The translations under genes and the position numbers were made by a program. A stretch of 64,000 nucleotides of DNA from Solanum dulcamara (taxonomy: Eukaryota > Streptophyta > Magnoliopsida > Solanales > Solanaceae), in assembly GCF_947179165.1 (NCBI RefSeq), contig NC_077240.1:49102501-49166500 (forward strand), written 5' to 3'. Of the stretch, positions 24,540 to 35,503 are shown one piece after another (position 1 is the first letter of the stretch; the number at the start of each line of letters is the position of its first letter). The notes beneath the pieces were generated by a model that worked only from the letters and a program-made list of their open reading frames with translations, was not told the origin of the DNA and did no database searches.

Positions 24540-25560
24540 ATGTTCTCTAGATAATACCTTATGGAAAAGCACCTCAAAGAGTACGGGTTGACGATGAGGA
24601 CCAAGGTCCTCTGTTGAGGACCAAGATCCTCTGATTCTAGATATCCCATATCATGTGGAAGAGGTAACTCACGCTGAGTTCCACAATATCATCACATTAT
24701 TGGCTCAATATGTAGTCCACCCTGGCATCAAGGTGTACCTCCTCCTCAAGTGCAAAATCTGACCTCTAGGATTTGGGATTTTCAAAGGATAAATCCACTC
24801 GAGTTCAATGGTTCTAAACTAGATAAGGACCCTATGTAGTTTATCGATGAGGTGTACCAGATTATGGCTATCATGGGTGTACCTCCGAATGAAAAGGTTG
24901 AATTAGTAACTTACCAACTAAAAGGTATGGCTCGAGTGTGGTATGAGCAATAGATTGTTGAGAGGAATGAATAAAAGGGACCGATAGAATGGAAAGAGTT
25001 CAAAAGTGTTTTCCTAGACCGTTTTTTACTGTTGGAGCTTAGGGAGGCCAAAATTGAAGAGTTCATCAACCTCCGTTAAGGGAGTATGAGTGTGAGGGAG
25101 TATGCCCTCAAGTTCACAAAACTGTCCAAGTATGCTCACTCCATGGTCTCTGACCCCCGTGATAGAATGAGCAAGTTTATTTCCGGTGTCTCAAGCTTGG
25201 TATCCAAGGAGTGCAAGACGGCCATATTAGTCAAGGATATGGATATCTCTCAGTTAATGACTCATGCTAAGCAAACTAAAGAGAAAAAGCTTATGGAGGT
25301 TGCTAGGATGACCAAGAATGCCCGGATTAAGGATGGATCATCTTTTGATAGTGCTTCAGTGCCTAAGTGTCACAAGGATAGGGTACCTAACCCTAGATAT
25401 AAAGGTGACAATGATAGTGGTTAAACTTTTTTTGCAAGCCAAAAGTGTAGAAGGTACCATCCGGGAGTTGTTTAGCCGATTCGGGTGTATGTTTTGATTG
25501 AGGTGTAGGATCATAAGTTGAGGCATTGTCCATAGGTTGCTAAGAATAATAAGGATAGTC
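24540..25560 (+). pseudogene. B2 gag
   Basis: Continues from 13757 after the A2 insertion. It shows RIWDFQRINPLEFNGSKLDKDPM, IMAIMGVPPNEKVELVTYQLKGMARVWYEQ, FLDRFLLLELREAKIEEFINLR and then MSVREYALKFTKLSKYAHSMVSD at 25086, parallel to B1 gag. A decayed CCHC knuckle (CFDCGV, then H and HCP) follows at about 25490-25540. Stops occur at 24838, 24953, 24972, 25077 and 25422, several of them CAA-to-TAA or TGG-to-TAG type. Inactive. Confidence 0.88.
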
Positions 25561-26264
25561 TTCGACGATCTCATCCTTACCCCTTTGTGGGTCCCCAAAC
25601 TTAGCAGGGTACTTTATCCGGTAAGGGTGAATTCCCTTTTTGAAATGGTAATGATTAGTATGGATTGGTTGCATACACCTTATGCTTCTATAGATTGATG
25701 AACTCATTGAGTCAAGTTTCAATTTCCAAATGAGTCTATTCTAGAATGGAAGGGTCATGATTCAATAGTTAAGGGTAGGTTCATTTCTTGTCTTAAGGCC
25801 CGAAAGTTGATTCTAAGGGTTACATTTATCATATTGTGGGTTCGGGATGTCAACTCCGAGAGTCCTTCTCTTGAGTCGACTCCTATAGTTGATGAGATTT
25901 ATGATGTGAGTGGGCATTCTCATCTGAGTAAGGTCAATGTTGTGGCCGGTGCTTTTAGTAGGAGTTTATTAAAATATAAATGTAAAGATACTAATATAGA
26001 CATGAAAATTCTTAAGCAACGAGGACTTCAAGAGATCCATAGAGTGGTTAGAATGGTGGGCTTGAATGCGTGTTTTATAGATAAGGGAGTGATTGTAATA
26101 GGCTATTGATGAAACCTTGTTAAGGGTTTCAAGTGTATTTGAGTGGTTATAGAACTAGGCCTGAATGTAGTATTGATGGCATGTGGTGAATGTATGATGT
26201 ATTAGATGTTTCTTTATTAGGTCTCCAGGTTTGTGGAATATGGTAGTAAGGGGTAGTACTCTTC
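25561..26264 (+). pseudogene. B2 protease/RNase H remnants joined by a large deletion
   Basis: Reads MISMDWLHTPYASID and ESILEWKGHDSIVKGRFISCLKARKL (after the protease, before RT), then GYIYHIV and ESTPIVDEI up to about 25905. The next residues, YDVSGHSHLSKVNVVAGAFSR, belong to the end of RNase H (compare the [11 protein letters not shown] of B1). So the whole RT core and most of RNase H, about 1.2 kb, are missing. The frame runs on to 26109 with a weak match to the spacer before integrase (EIHRVVRMVGL). Integrase itself is not visible. Confidence 0.8.
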
Positions 26265-26420
26265 GGGTTGAAATTCTAGATCGACAAGTAAAGATATTGA
26301 GGAACAAGGAAGTTGCATCCATTAAAGTCCTTAGGAGAAATCAATAAGTCAAAAGTAATACATAGGAAGCGGATATTATAAAACGTTATCCTCATCTCTT
26401 TCATTCTACTCAAGCCTAAG
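26265..26420 (+). pseudogene. B2 chromodomain-like tail
   Basis: EILDRQVKILRNKEVASIKVLRRNQ, stop, VKSNT, stop, EADIIKRYPHLFHSTQA: the last part of the pol polyprotein, close to B3's tail. Its integrase core was lost, so the gap from RNase H to here is a second deletion. Confidence 0.85.
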
Positions 26421-26650
26421 GTAATAAGTCATTCATGTTCAAATGTTTAAGACTCTTATGTTTCAGTTTTCCTAAGTCCTCATGTGCATTCATGTTCATG
26501 AATTTGAATTTTAAAGTTATGTTTTATGTTTAAGTTTAAAGGTCTCATATTTGATGCATTTCAAGTGTCATTATATTCATGCTGGGTTGCTAGTCCTCAT
26601 GCCATGTCCCCTTCTAAGCTAATTATTCTCATTAGAGGACGAATGTTCTC

Positions 26651-26663
26651 AAGAGGGAGATAT
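26651..26663 (+). promoter_or_regulatory. B2 polypurine tract
   Basis: AAGAGGGAGATAT directly before the LTR start TGTAAGGACC. Confidence 0.85.
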
Positions 26664-26754
26664 TGTAAGGACCTGAAAATGTGAAAGGTCCAAAATCAAG
26701 GAACCAAGGAACCAAGGATGAATTCTCAGAAGTTGCAAAAAACTTAGACTAGAA

Positions 26755-27095
26755 GCTAACCACGAAAGCCTTCACGGACCGTGGTGTGCATCCGTGGTAG
26801 AGATTCAGAGGCTCGGTCTATAGAGGATGAACCAATATGGAGGACCACAGACCATGGTGAGAACCATGGGCCGTGAAGCCTTCCGTGGGGAGACCTCCCT
26901 AAAGTCCTCAGGAATTTTCTCAAAGGCAGAGTCCACAGACGACCACCACAAGCCGTGGTGTGTTTCATAGACCATCAAAGTGTCCATCAAAAAACTTCAG
27001 TGACTACCCTACAAGTCCCTTTTCTAAATTTCTCTAAGTCCTTTATCAATGGATCCCACCACGGACTGCGGAGAACACCACTGATCGTGAAGTAT
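26755..27095. repeat. CACGGACCGTG palindrome series in B2 U3
   Basis: CACGGACCGTG (26773-26783) is a perfect palindrome around one base. At least six diverged copies follow (ATCCGTGG, ACCATGGTGAG, GGCCGTGAAG, CCTTCCGTGG, CCACAAGCCGTGG, CCACGGACTGCGG). It stands out as CpG-rich in AT-rich DNA. Confidence 0.65.
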
Positions 27096-27372
27096 CTTCT
27101 GGCCTGATCTTTAAGGGACACTTTGGTCTTTTCCTATGTTGTAACCCAAAATGGTGTCATTTTGAGGGAAAAAGTCACCTGTCTAAAGACCCTAGACTCT
27201 TCAAATCCATCATTTTCTTTCACTCCAACTTTCCAAACACAAATTCTCTTTTCTCAAACTTTCGGAGGAGTTTCAATCCAAGCTAGGGTTCATCTCAAGG
27301 CATCTTCAAGTCTCCTTTCCTTCTCAAGCTTTCATTAGGGATTTTGTTTCCCCCAACATATGTGGGTTTTCA

Positions 27373-27396
27373 TCCATGGGTCCTTCCACCCATGGA
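27373..27396 (+). other. Conserved LTR stem-loop 1 (B2)
   Basis: Arms TCCATGGGT and ACCCATGGA, loop CCTTCC; all nine pairs Watson-Crick. Preceded by TATGTGGG. Confidence 0.75.
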
Positions 27397-29233
27397 GCCC
27401 AAATATTTTCTCCACATAGCATTTCAATCTTTTGATGATGAAATCTAATGGGTTTTTATATTATGACTCTAAATGCATAGATTTTGATATATTTTAAGTT
27501 TATTTAGATATATTGATGAATATTGACTCTTGATTTCATGAAGTTATGATGTTCTTAAAGGTCCTTATATGAAGCAATAAAAGTAGTTTTTTTAAAGTAT
27601 ATTGGTAGGTTGTTTTAATATATTTAGATTCCTTTACTCTCATGCATGCTAGAATTGATTTAAATGACTTGAAAGTTGATTGATTTGAACCCAACTAGTT
27701 TTGACTCTATTTTAACTAAAGCATGACTTGAATTTTATTGACTCCAATTAAGTGGTTAGGAAAGATAATGACTATGGTCATGGGAGTCTTTTCAATGAAA
27801 GAATGAATGGTTGTGAAAAGTGTCCCCACCTAGTTTTACTAGGTTTGGATAAAGTTTGAAATGAAAGCTATGACTCCTAAATGAAGGGTATAAAGCAAGT
27901 ATTTATGAAATGGGAGTCTTATGATTGATTGAATAATGAAAGCGCTTCCTAGCCAAAGTAAAGTTTCAATATGAAAGGACAATTCTCGTATTGAATCAAA
28001 TGAAAGGTTTTAATGAGCTATTCCATCGACTGATCATTTTATATTAAAGTTATATAAATTCTTATGTTATTATGATATTTAAATTTTATTCTATTGAGTG
28101 TTTACCTAGCACTGAGCTGGACTAGGAGAAAATACCCATGTCCCAAAATTATGTGCCACCGTAGGTATAAAGGAGATAGAGGCGAATACCTAAGTCTCTA
28201 AGATGTGAGTACTCGAAATATCAAGTCTTGGAAATGAGTACCCGATTCTAAGAACTAGGGGTGAGTACCCGATTCACACAATAGCTTAATGAATCCACTT
28301 TGGCATGAGGAGTCTACCTTTGCAAGTAGTCTCCCCCTTTTCCTCTGATGTACGGGTAACATCGGGACTCCATGATATAGCTCACATAGTTTATGTCGGT
28401 TAACGGTCATTCTCACAAAGGTACAAGGTCCCTCTTCCAATGTTTATGATATAACATATGATGTCTACTATATCTACCACAAAGTAAAGTATGTGCTCTC
28501 ACAAAGTTTAAAGATTTCTTTCTAAAGGTGTATGGTATAATTATTTATGATTCGTGGTACTTTACAAGTATATAGTTTCTTATAATGACTCATGATTTCC
28601 TCTATAATGTTGAAGTTTATTTTATGATTCATGATGGTTTCTATATTTCATTGACTAAGCTTCATAAATCTAAATGTTATTTCAAATGATTGCTAGGTTT
28701 TAGCATGGTCCACCTTATTGTATAATGATATATTGCATTGCATGCTCGCATACTCAGTATATTCCAAGTACTAACGCATACTTTTGCCATATAATATCAG
28801 CATGCAGGGACCGACGTTGTTCCATATTCGCCTCCACGTGGCTAGTTTGATCGTTAAAGGCTACTTAGTTGGTGATTTCCCATATTCTGAGAACAATATT
28901 ACATTTCTTTTTCTTGCTATTTACATGAATAGACTTTTGATTATCTTGTGGTAATTTTGGATACTTATCATGAGGGTGAGCTAGGGACATGTCTTAGCCC
29001 CTGCCAAGTCTAAAGAAAGTAGAGGTATTGTTGGACAAACAGACGATGTTTGATGTTGCCTATGATTTCTATTCTATGTTATCTCCCTTAGTCCCGTTAC
29101 CCCTTTTTATTCCATGATGTATTATATGTCATTACCTATGAAAAGCTTAATGAATGCTAAGAGGCTTGGTTGAGGTACCTTCGGGTGTTTCATTCGCTGT
29201 GTCACGTCTAGGCCATAGGTTTGGGTCATGACA

Positions 29234-29650
29234 GTAACTATCCTACCTATGCTCTTGAGTTAGCATCCGTTGTTTTTGCTTTAAGGATTTGGCGGCACTA
29301 CCTCTATGGGGTACATGTGGATGTATTTACCTATCACAAGAGTCTCTAATAGGTGTTCACCCAAAAGGACCTTAATCTAAGTCAAATGAGGTGGCTTGAA
29401 CTCCTCAAGGATGACATGAGTGTGCATTATCATTCTGGTAAACATAATGTGGTTGCTGATGCACTTGGTAGAGTTTCTATGGGGAGTGTAGCCTATTTTA
29501 ATGAATGGAAGAGAGAGTTGGTAAAGGATGTTCACCTGTTGACTAGATTAGGAGAGAGGTTGAGTGGTTCCGATGATGGTGGTATATTTGTTCATAATGG
29601 GTCCGAATCATCTTTGATGGTGGATGTAAAGTAAAAACAAGACCTTGACC
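29234..29650 (+). pseudogene. B3 RNase H, 3' part
   Basis: Begins in [30 protein letters not shown] and continues as [45 protein letters not shown]. The catalytic Glu (LELASV) and last Asp (NVVADAL) are present; the YTDHK motif reads YHK with the Asp gone. Everything upstream of 29234 lies off the left edge, separated by the B2 insertion. It ends with GIFVHNGSESSLMVDVK and a stop at 29634. Confidence 0.88.
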
Positions 29651-30903
29651 CAAAATTGTAGAGTTAAAGAAGTTAGTGAAGGAAAACAAGTAGAGGTATT
29701 TTCACAAGGGGGAGATAGGGTGGCATGAAAAAAGACATAGCAAGGTTTGTGGCCGAATTACCAAATTGCCAATAAGTTAAGGCCGACCACCAAAGGCCGG
29801 GCGGCCTAGCCCAAGACATTGAAATCCCCACTTGGAAAAGGGATGATGTGAACATGAATTTTGTAGTGGGTTTGCCTCGTACTCAGAAACATCATGACTC
29901 GATTTGGGTAATTATTGATAGATTTGCAAAGTTGGCTCACTTTCTACAAGTTAAAATATCTTATACTGCTGAAGATTATGCTAAGTTGTATATTCAAGAA
30001 TTGGTAAGGTTGCATAGTGTTTTTTTATCAATTATTTTGGATTGTGGTACCCAATTCACTTTTCATTTTTGGAGATCATTTCAAAGATGCCTTGGTACCA
30101 AGGTGAATCCAAATACCGTATTTCATCCTCAAACTGATGGCCAAGCCGAATGGACAATTCAAACACTAGAGGATATGCTAAGGGCTTACGAGTTGGAGTT
30201 CAAAGGGAGTTGGGATGATCACCTACCGCTTATTGAGTTTGCCTACAATAATAGCTACAACTCAAGTATTGAGATCGCACCATTTGAGGCTTTGTATGAG
30301 AGATGATGTAGATCTTCGGTTGGTTGGTTCAAAGTGGTGAGATAACCTTGTTGGGTCCTTATTTAGTGTTTGATGATTTAGAGAAGGTGAGAGTCATTAG
30401 ACAAAGGTTGAAGATGACCCAAAGTCATCAAAAGTCCTATTTTGATACAAGGAGGAGAGATCTCGAGTTTAATGTGGATGATTGAGTATACTTGAAGATT
30501 TCACCCATGAAGGGTGTATATTGGTTTGGTAAGAAAGGGAAATTGAGCCCTAGGTATGTAGGGACTTATAGAATCTTGAGACGTGTTGGCAAAGTCACTT
30601 ATGAGTTGAAGTTGCCTTTGAAATGGCCTGGTTCATTCAGTATTTCATGTGTCTATATTAAGAAAATGTGTGGGTGATCCTAGTTACATTGTGCCATTAG
30701 AAGTTGTAAATGTTGAAGAAAATTTGACCTATGAAGAGTCCCCGTTTGAAAGTTTAGACCGGCAAATCAAGAAATTGAGGAACAATGAAGTTGCATTCGT
30801 CAAAGTCCTTTGGAGAAATCAACAAGTTGAAAGCTCTACAAGGGAAGCGAAAGTGAATATGATGAAGCGATACCCTCATCTCTTTCATTCTACTCAAGCC
30901 TAA
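29651..30903 (+). pseudogene. B3 integrase and chromodomain-like tail
   Basis: The start is shortened: the FSQGGD segment (29700) joins directly to [17 protein letters not shown] (29720), so the His pair of the zinc finger is lost. Core intact for 152 codons (29848-30306): VIIDRFAK, LDCGTQF and, 35 residues on, the Glu of QAEWTIQ, giving D,D-35-E. Then SSVGWFKV with a frameshift near 30335, DLEFNVDD, stop, VYLKISPMKG, LSPRYVGTYRILRRVGKVTYEL (GPF/Y region), a frameshift near 30650, and SLDRQIKKLRNNEVAFVKVLWRNQQVESST, ending PHLFHSTQA at 30903. Confidence 0.9.
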
Positions 30904-31133
30904 GGTATTAAGTCATTCATCCTCAAATGTATAATACTCCTACGTTTAAGCTTTTCCTAAGTCTTCATATGCATATATGCTCACAAAATAAATTTTAAAG
31001 TCATGTTTTATGCTAAGTTTAAAGATATCATATTCTATGCATTTCAAAGTGTCATTGTATTCATGTTGGGTAGCTAGTCCTCATTCTGTGTCTTTCTATG
31101 CTAGTTGAATCTTATTCGAGGATGAATGTTCCT

Positions 31134-31146
31134 AAGGAAGAGATAT
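31134..31146 (+). promoter_or_regulatory. B3 polypurine tract
   Basis: AAGGAAGAGATAT before the LTR start TGTGAGAACCC; purine run less pure than in B1 or A2. Confidence 0.75.
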
Positions 31147-31212
31147 TGTGAGAACCCATAAGTTGAAAAGTTGAGATGAAGGAAAATTATGGAAAATGGA
31201 TTGAAAATTCAA

Positions 31213-31645
31213 GTCTACGACTCACTCTACGGGTCGTAGAAGCTCCTACGAGTCGAAGGACTGATTTGTAGGATTATGGTGAGGAATGGAATTTTACCAA
31301 GTGAAGAAGGAAGATTACGAGTCCATATTACGACTCATAGAAGAAATGAAGGGTCGTAGAAATGACTTATCAAGAAACCTCAGAAGTATGGAATTGTAGG
31401 TTTTCCAAACCCTGCAGGATGACTCGAGTCTATGACTCATAGAGGAAGCTCAGAGACTTAGTACTCAGGGGTTCTCAAACCCTGCAGGATGAGTCACTTC
31501 TACGAATTGTAGAAGTGTCTATGAATCGTAGAGATGAGTCATAGAGAATGTAATGAGGGCCAGTCCTCATGGTATACCCAAAACCCTACAGGATGACTCA
31601 TTTCTATGACTCGTCGACCCTCCTATAATTCATAAGTAGGGGTCA
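31213..31645. repeat. CTACGA/TCGTAG palindrome series in B3 U3
   Basis: Alternating CTACGACTC and GGGTCGTAGA units, about a dozen copies of varying decay, each able to pair with its neighbours (for example CTACG at 31215 with CGTAG at 31235). Same LTR region as the B2 series but a different motif. Confidence 0.65.
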
Positions 31646-31913
31646 TAGGGTTTGTTTGGTTCAAATTTTTTGAAGGGCATTTTAGTCTTTACCCATATTT
31701 TAACATCAAAGTGTGGTCATTTTGGGGACTGAATTAACCCTATCTATTAACCCTAAACTATCCCAAACCCCTCAACTCAAACACACAAAATTCTTTCCTC
31801 TTAAAGTTCTCCCAAGAGTTTCAAGCAAAGCCTAGGGTTTCACTTCAAGGTTCTTCAAGTCTCCAATTTCAAAGATGCATTAGGTCTTTATTCTCCACGG
31901 TATGTGGGTCTCA

Positions 31914-31937
31914 TTCATGGGTTATTCCACCCATGGA
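31914..31937 (+). other. Conserved LTR stem-loop 1 (B3)
   Basis: Arms TTCATGGGT and ACCCATGGA, loop TATTCC; nine pairs, one G-U. Preceded by CGGTATGTGGG, a good splice-donor-like string. Confidence 0.75.
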
Positions 31938-33334
31938 TCCACAGTAGTTTCCTAACCTAGCTACTCAACTTCAAATGATGAATTTTATGGGTTTTCATAT
32001 TATGATTTTAAATGTATAAGTTATTGAGTATTCAGAGTTTATGTACCAATCTTAGTTTATAATTGCGTAAAAACTTTGAAGTATTAAAGGTATTTATATG
32101 AAGGAATGAAATGAGTTAAAGTGTATTGGTGAGTTATTTTAAAGATACCTCAAATGATGAATTTCATTACTCTCATGCTCGCATTGATTTAAATGACTTG
32201 AAAATTGATTGAGTAGAACCCACTTAGTTTTATTATGATTCAATGAAGTTTGAGTTGAAAGCTTTGACTCCAAAATGAATGTTTATGAAAGTAAATGTCA
32301 ATGATCAAGGGAGTCTTATGAATTGAAATAATGATGAAATGATATGAATGAAGGATTTCTTATGTGATAAGGACAATTCTCACATACTTGAATTGATAAA
32401 GGTTTTAATGAGCTATTCTACCGAATGTGATGTTTGAATTATCAAGTTATATGTTATGACTATTTTGAATTATTGAACTACTTTGTGGGATTGACTTAGC
32501 AGCGAATGGGGCATTGAGGTGGGATTCGGTAAGGAAACTAGAGTAGCAACCCCTTGTCTTATTAACTATGTTCCAACATTGGAGCCCTTGTAGGATTAGG
32601 CTAGTGGATCCACAAATAGCCCTAAATGTTTAAAGAAATGAATGTAGTTGATTGATTTCTAACTGATAAGTAGTTTCCCTGTGCCAACGTAGGGGATTAT
32701 GTTGGATTCCACGTAATAACTAGTATGGTCTTAAATGTTGGTTATGGTCATCTCCCATAAATGAACGTTTCAAATGTTATTTACTTGATTGATCATGCAT
32801 GCATTGCACTATTTTCCATACTATATTAATGTTCTAATGTTTCTTCAATATTATTACATGAGTACATACTTAGTACATTCAAATTACTAATGCATACTCT
32901 TTTGCCTACATGATATCACCATATAGGAACCGATGTTGCTCACATTCACCTCCACATGGCTAATTGATTCGTTGAAGGCTACATAGTTGGTAAGTTCCCA
33001 TGTTTCGGGAACAACATCCCCTTTCTTTTTCTATCTTATAATGTGTAAAGACTTTTAAATACCTTTCATGGTTCTTAATTCTAATTTCAATGAGGGTGAG
33101 TTAGGGACATGTCTTAGCCCTCGCCAAGTTTTTAGTAGAGGTATGCTTAGACATATATGTGAGACGTCTTAAGTTGATACTCTTATTCTATGTTGTTTCC
33201 CTTAGTCCCATTATCCCCTTTATTTCTGCTTGTTATGGAATGTCATCACCTATGAAAATCTAAATAAATTCTAAGAGGCTTGGGTGAGGTACCTCCGGAT
33301 GTATTGCATCTACGCCCTATGCTTGGATCGTGAC

Positions 33335-35147
33335 GCAAGGTAGCCTTTCCCTTCTAGATGTGGGGATCATCGGATTCCATGTAGTAGCTCACATGGTATT
33401 AAATGTCGGTTAAGGTACTATCCCACACCAGTTAAAGAAAAAGGTATAAAGTTCTCATAATGATGTTTTCTTATATTGAGAAATGATTATGATGTTGTAT
33501 GGTTTTCATGGTTTTACTCATGTTTTAAGATATTGGTCATGCATCTCATGATTCATATTGAATATGTCCTATATTTATTTTTCATGCATATTTCTCACTT
33601 AGTGCATTTCATGTACTAACGCATACTTTTTGCCTATATTGTATCATTCTAATATCCCAGGTATTTGAAGGTTGGAATATTATATAATAAGGTTAAACAT
33701 CACGAAAATGGCCTCGGTAGATTTTTTGGTCAAGTATACTAGAAGATAAATTTTTCCAAAAGTTGCATTTCCAGAAAGGTGCAAGACTTGCTCCCCCACC
33801 GTGCAAATTTTTTCCAAGTCAAAATCTGGCCTGATTTTCATTCACTCAAAATTAGCCTATCAAGGAACAAGTTTGCGTCGCGGACTTGGGTTGGATTTTT
33901 CGTTTGAATTTAATATTTTAGTAGGGACACTTTAGACATTTCCCTAACTATTAGTTAATAAACCTGGATATTTTTACCACTTAATTTGATACAATAAACT
34001 ACCCCAAACCCCTATTCTCATTCATTCTACCACAATTCACCTATTCAAATAATTTTCTCTCTAAAAAGGCTCTCAAAAACTCTATTGAAGGCATTCAAGG
34101 AATTCTCTCAAGTTCTCCATCAAAAGTCCAAATTTCTTCAAGTTTGTTTGCTCTTTTCATTGAAGGTATGTGTGTAATTCATCCAAGGGTACCTTTTACC
34201 CATCGAGCACAATAAATTTTCATCTGTTTTAATAAATTCTAGCATGTATTTTTATGGGTTTGATGGTCTCAATTTAAATTATAATTCAAATTAAGAATAT
34301 GATCCTATTTTAATATAAATTGATGATTATGCATGTAGTTGAAGAGTTTTCTATGAATTTCCTTCATTGATTTTTAGGGTTCATGATATGGATTATGGGT
34401 ATTTTCAATTATATCTCCAATTGATATTATTTTAATGAATTATGTATGGGTTGATATAAATCATATGATTATGCATGTTTTCAATTAAATTTCATGATTT
34501 CCAAGTCAATTAATTGTGAACCTATGTTTTCAACTTATTTTCAAGTATAAGTCATGATCATGGAATTTCAAGAGATTTTCAATGAATGTTTATGAACGAC
34601 TCATGCAAGGTCTTGAATGATGTTTTAATGATGTTTCAATCAAGATAATGATATTGTGACTTAAGAACCTAATGATATCCCTTTATGGAAAAGGATTCAT
34701 AATGATGGAAGGCTTACACCCATATTACATGAATCACATAATAATGAGCTCTTATGAAAAAGTTTTATGAATGATTATCAAGGCCTATGAATGACTCATG
34801 AAAAGTAATGAATGATGACGAAGGAGCTACTCTAATGATATATGTATATTATGAATGATATTCTATTGGGAGTTGTACTTAGTACCGAGTGGACTAGTGG
34901 CGATTACCCATGTCCTATAACTACGTGCCACCATAGAAAAGGAGATCAAACGCGAATACCCAATCTCAAGAGATTAGACTTGAGTACACAATATCAAGGA
35001 CTAGAGGTGGGTACCCGATCTAATGATGATAATGCCTGATCTTGGGTACATTTATGTGCCCAATAGCAAATAAAACTTATAATTCATAGTCAAGTTGAGA
35101 GTAAATTCCTAGAGTTTAGTTCATAGTTTCGCATATTTGTATATTGT
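33335..35147 (+). repeat. C-type LTR fragments (C1 end, then C2)
   Basis: 33335 to about 33660 matches the 3' part of C3's LTR (GATGTGGGGATCATCGGATTCC; TTAGTGCAT stem-loop 2 at 33599-33619). From about 33690 to 35050 the sequence restarts near the 5' part of a C-type LTR (CCTCGGTAGATTTTTTGG, TTTGCGTCGCGGACTTGG at 33871, leader, decayed stem-loop 1 at 34182-34206, then the AGTACCGAGTGGACTAG strip). So two C LTR pieces lie head to tail with no internal region between. The last 100 bases before D hold nothing I recognise. Confidence 0.7.
34182..34206 (+). other. Decayed LTR stem-loop 1 (C2)
   Basis: Arms TCCAAGGGT and ACCCATCGA with a 7-base loop: seven of nine pairs. Preceded by AAGGTATGTG. 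Confidence 0.5.
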
Positions 35148-35283
35148 TGTAACCAACCAATATGATTAGACACTTTCAGGGCTAATTGAAAAAGAATCGA
35201 CATTCAAATAATTATCAGATTGAAAGTGGAACTCAAAGAGAAGTTGAGAACAAAATGCGAAAAACAAATATCATATTGAAGTG

Positions 35284-35459
35284 TGTCCGCATTGCGCACT
35301 GAGCTTTAGTGATTTAATTCCAACTCTAGGAATTTATTTTACTCAACAGGGTGGTGCACGCAAGGTCCACGACGCGGACCTGGTTCTGGATAGAAATTTT
35401 TTTCACCGACACAGATAATGCAAAATAGCACTAAACTGAACCATGTCCGCATTGCGGAC
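35284..35459. repeat. GTCCRCG/CGCGGAC palindromes in D U3
   Basis: GTCCGCATTGCGCAC (35284), GGTCCACGACGCGGACC (35364-35380) and GTCCGCATTGCGGAC (35445-35459), just upstream of the TATA box. Nearly the same motif is in C LTRs and in the D spacer at 53060-53260. Confidence 0.65.
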
Positions 35460-35495
35460 TTCAGTGCGCTTACTTTAACTCTATGTTTTTGGTGC

Positions 35496-35503
35496 TATAA
35501 ATA
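35496..35503 (+). promoter_or_regulatory. TATA box, D 5' LTR
   Basis: TATAAATA in GGTGCTATAAATAGAACC, about 37 bases after the last GTCCGC palindrome; the best-looking core promoter of the window. Confidence 0.7.

Larger units (their letters stand above)
26664..29233 (+). repeat. B2 3' LTR (2570 bp)
   Basis: TGTAAGGACCTG to TTGGGTCATGACA. It contains the CACGGACCGTG palindrome series (26755-27095), stem-loop 1 (27373-27396), the CAGTATATTCC stem-loop 2 block (about 28754-28774), and the TCTATGTTATCTCCC strip into which, in the 5' copy, B1 inserted. It ends against RNase H of B3, flank GTAAC. Confidence 0.9.
31147..33334 (+). repeat. B3 3' LTR (about 2190 bp)
   Basis: TGTGAGAACCC to GGATCGTGAC, with the last base pair of the usual TGACA changed or lost. 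Contains the CTACGA/TCGTAG palindrome series (31213-31645), stem-loop 1 (31914-31937) and stem-loop 2 block (32870-32890). It abuts a C-type LTR at 33335, so B3 inserted into that older LTR. Confidence 0.85.

Noticed and set aside
26756..26968. Overlapping minus-strand ORFs of 61-70 codons in B2's LTR
   Set aside because: They arise from the GC-rich CACGGACCGTG palindrome series, which happens to lack stops; no conservation in related LTRs.
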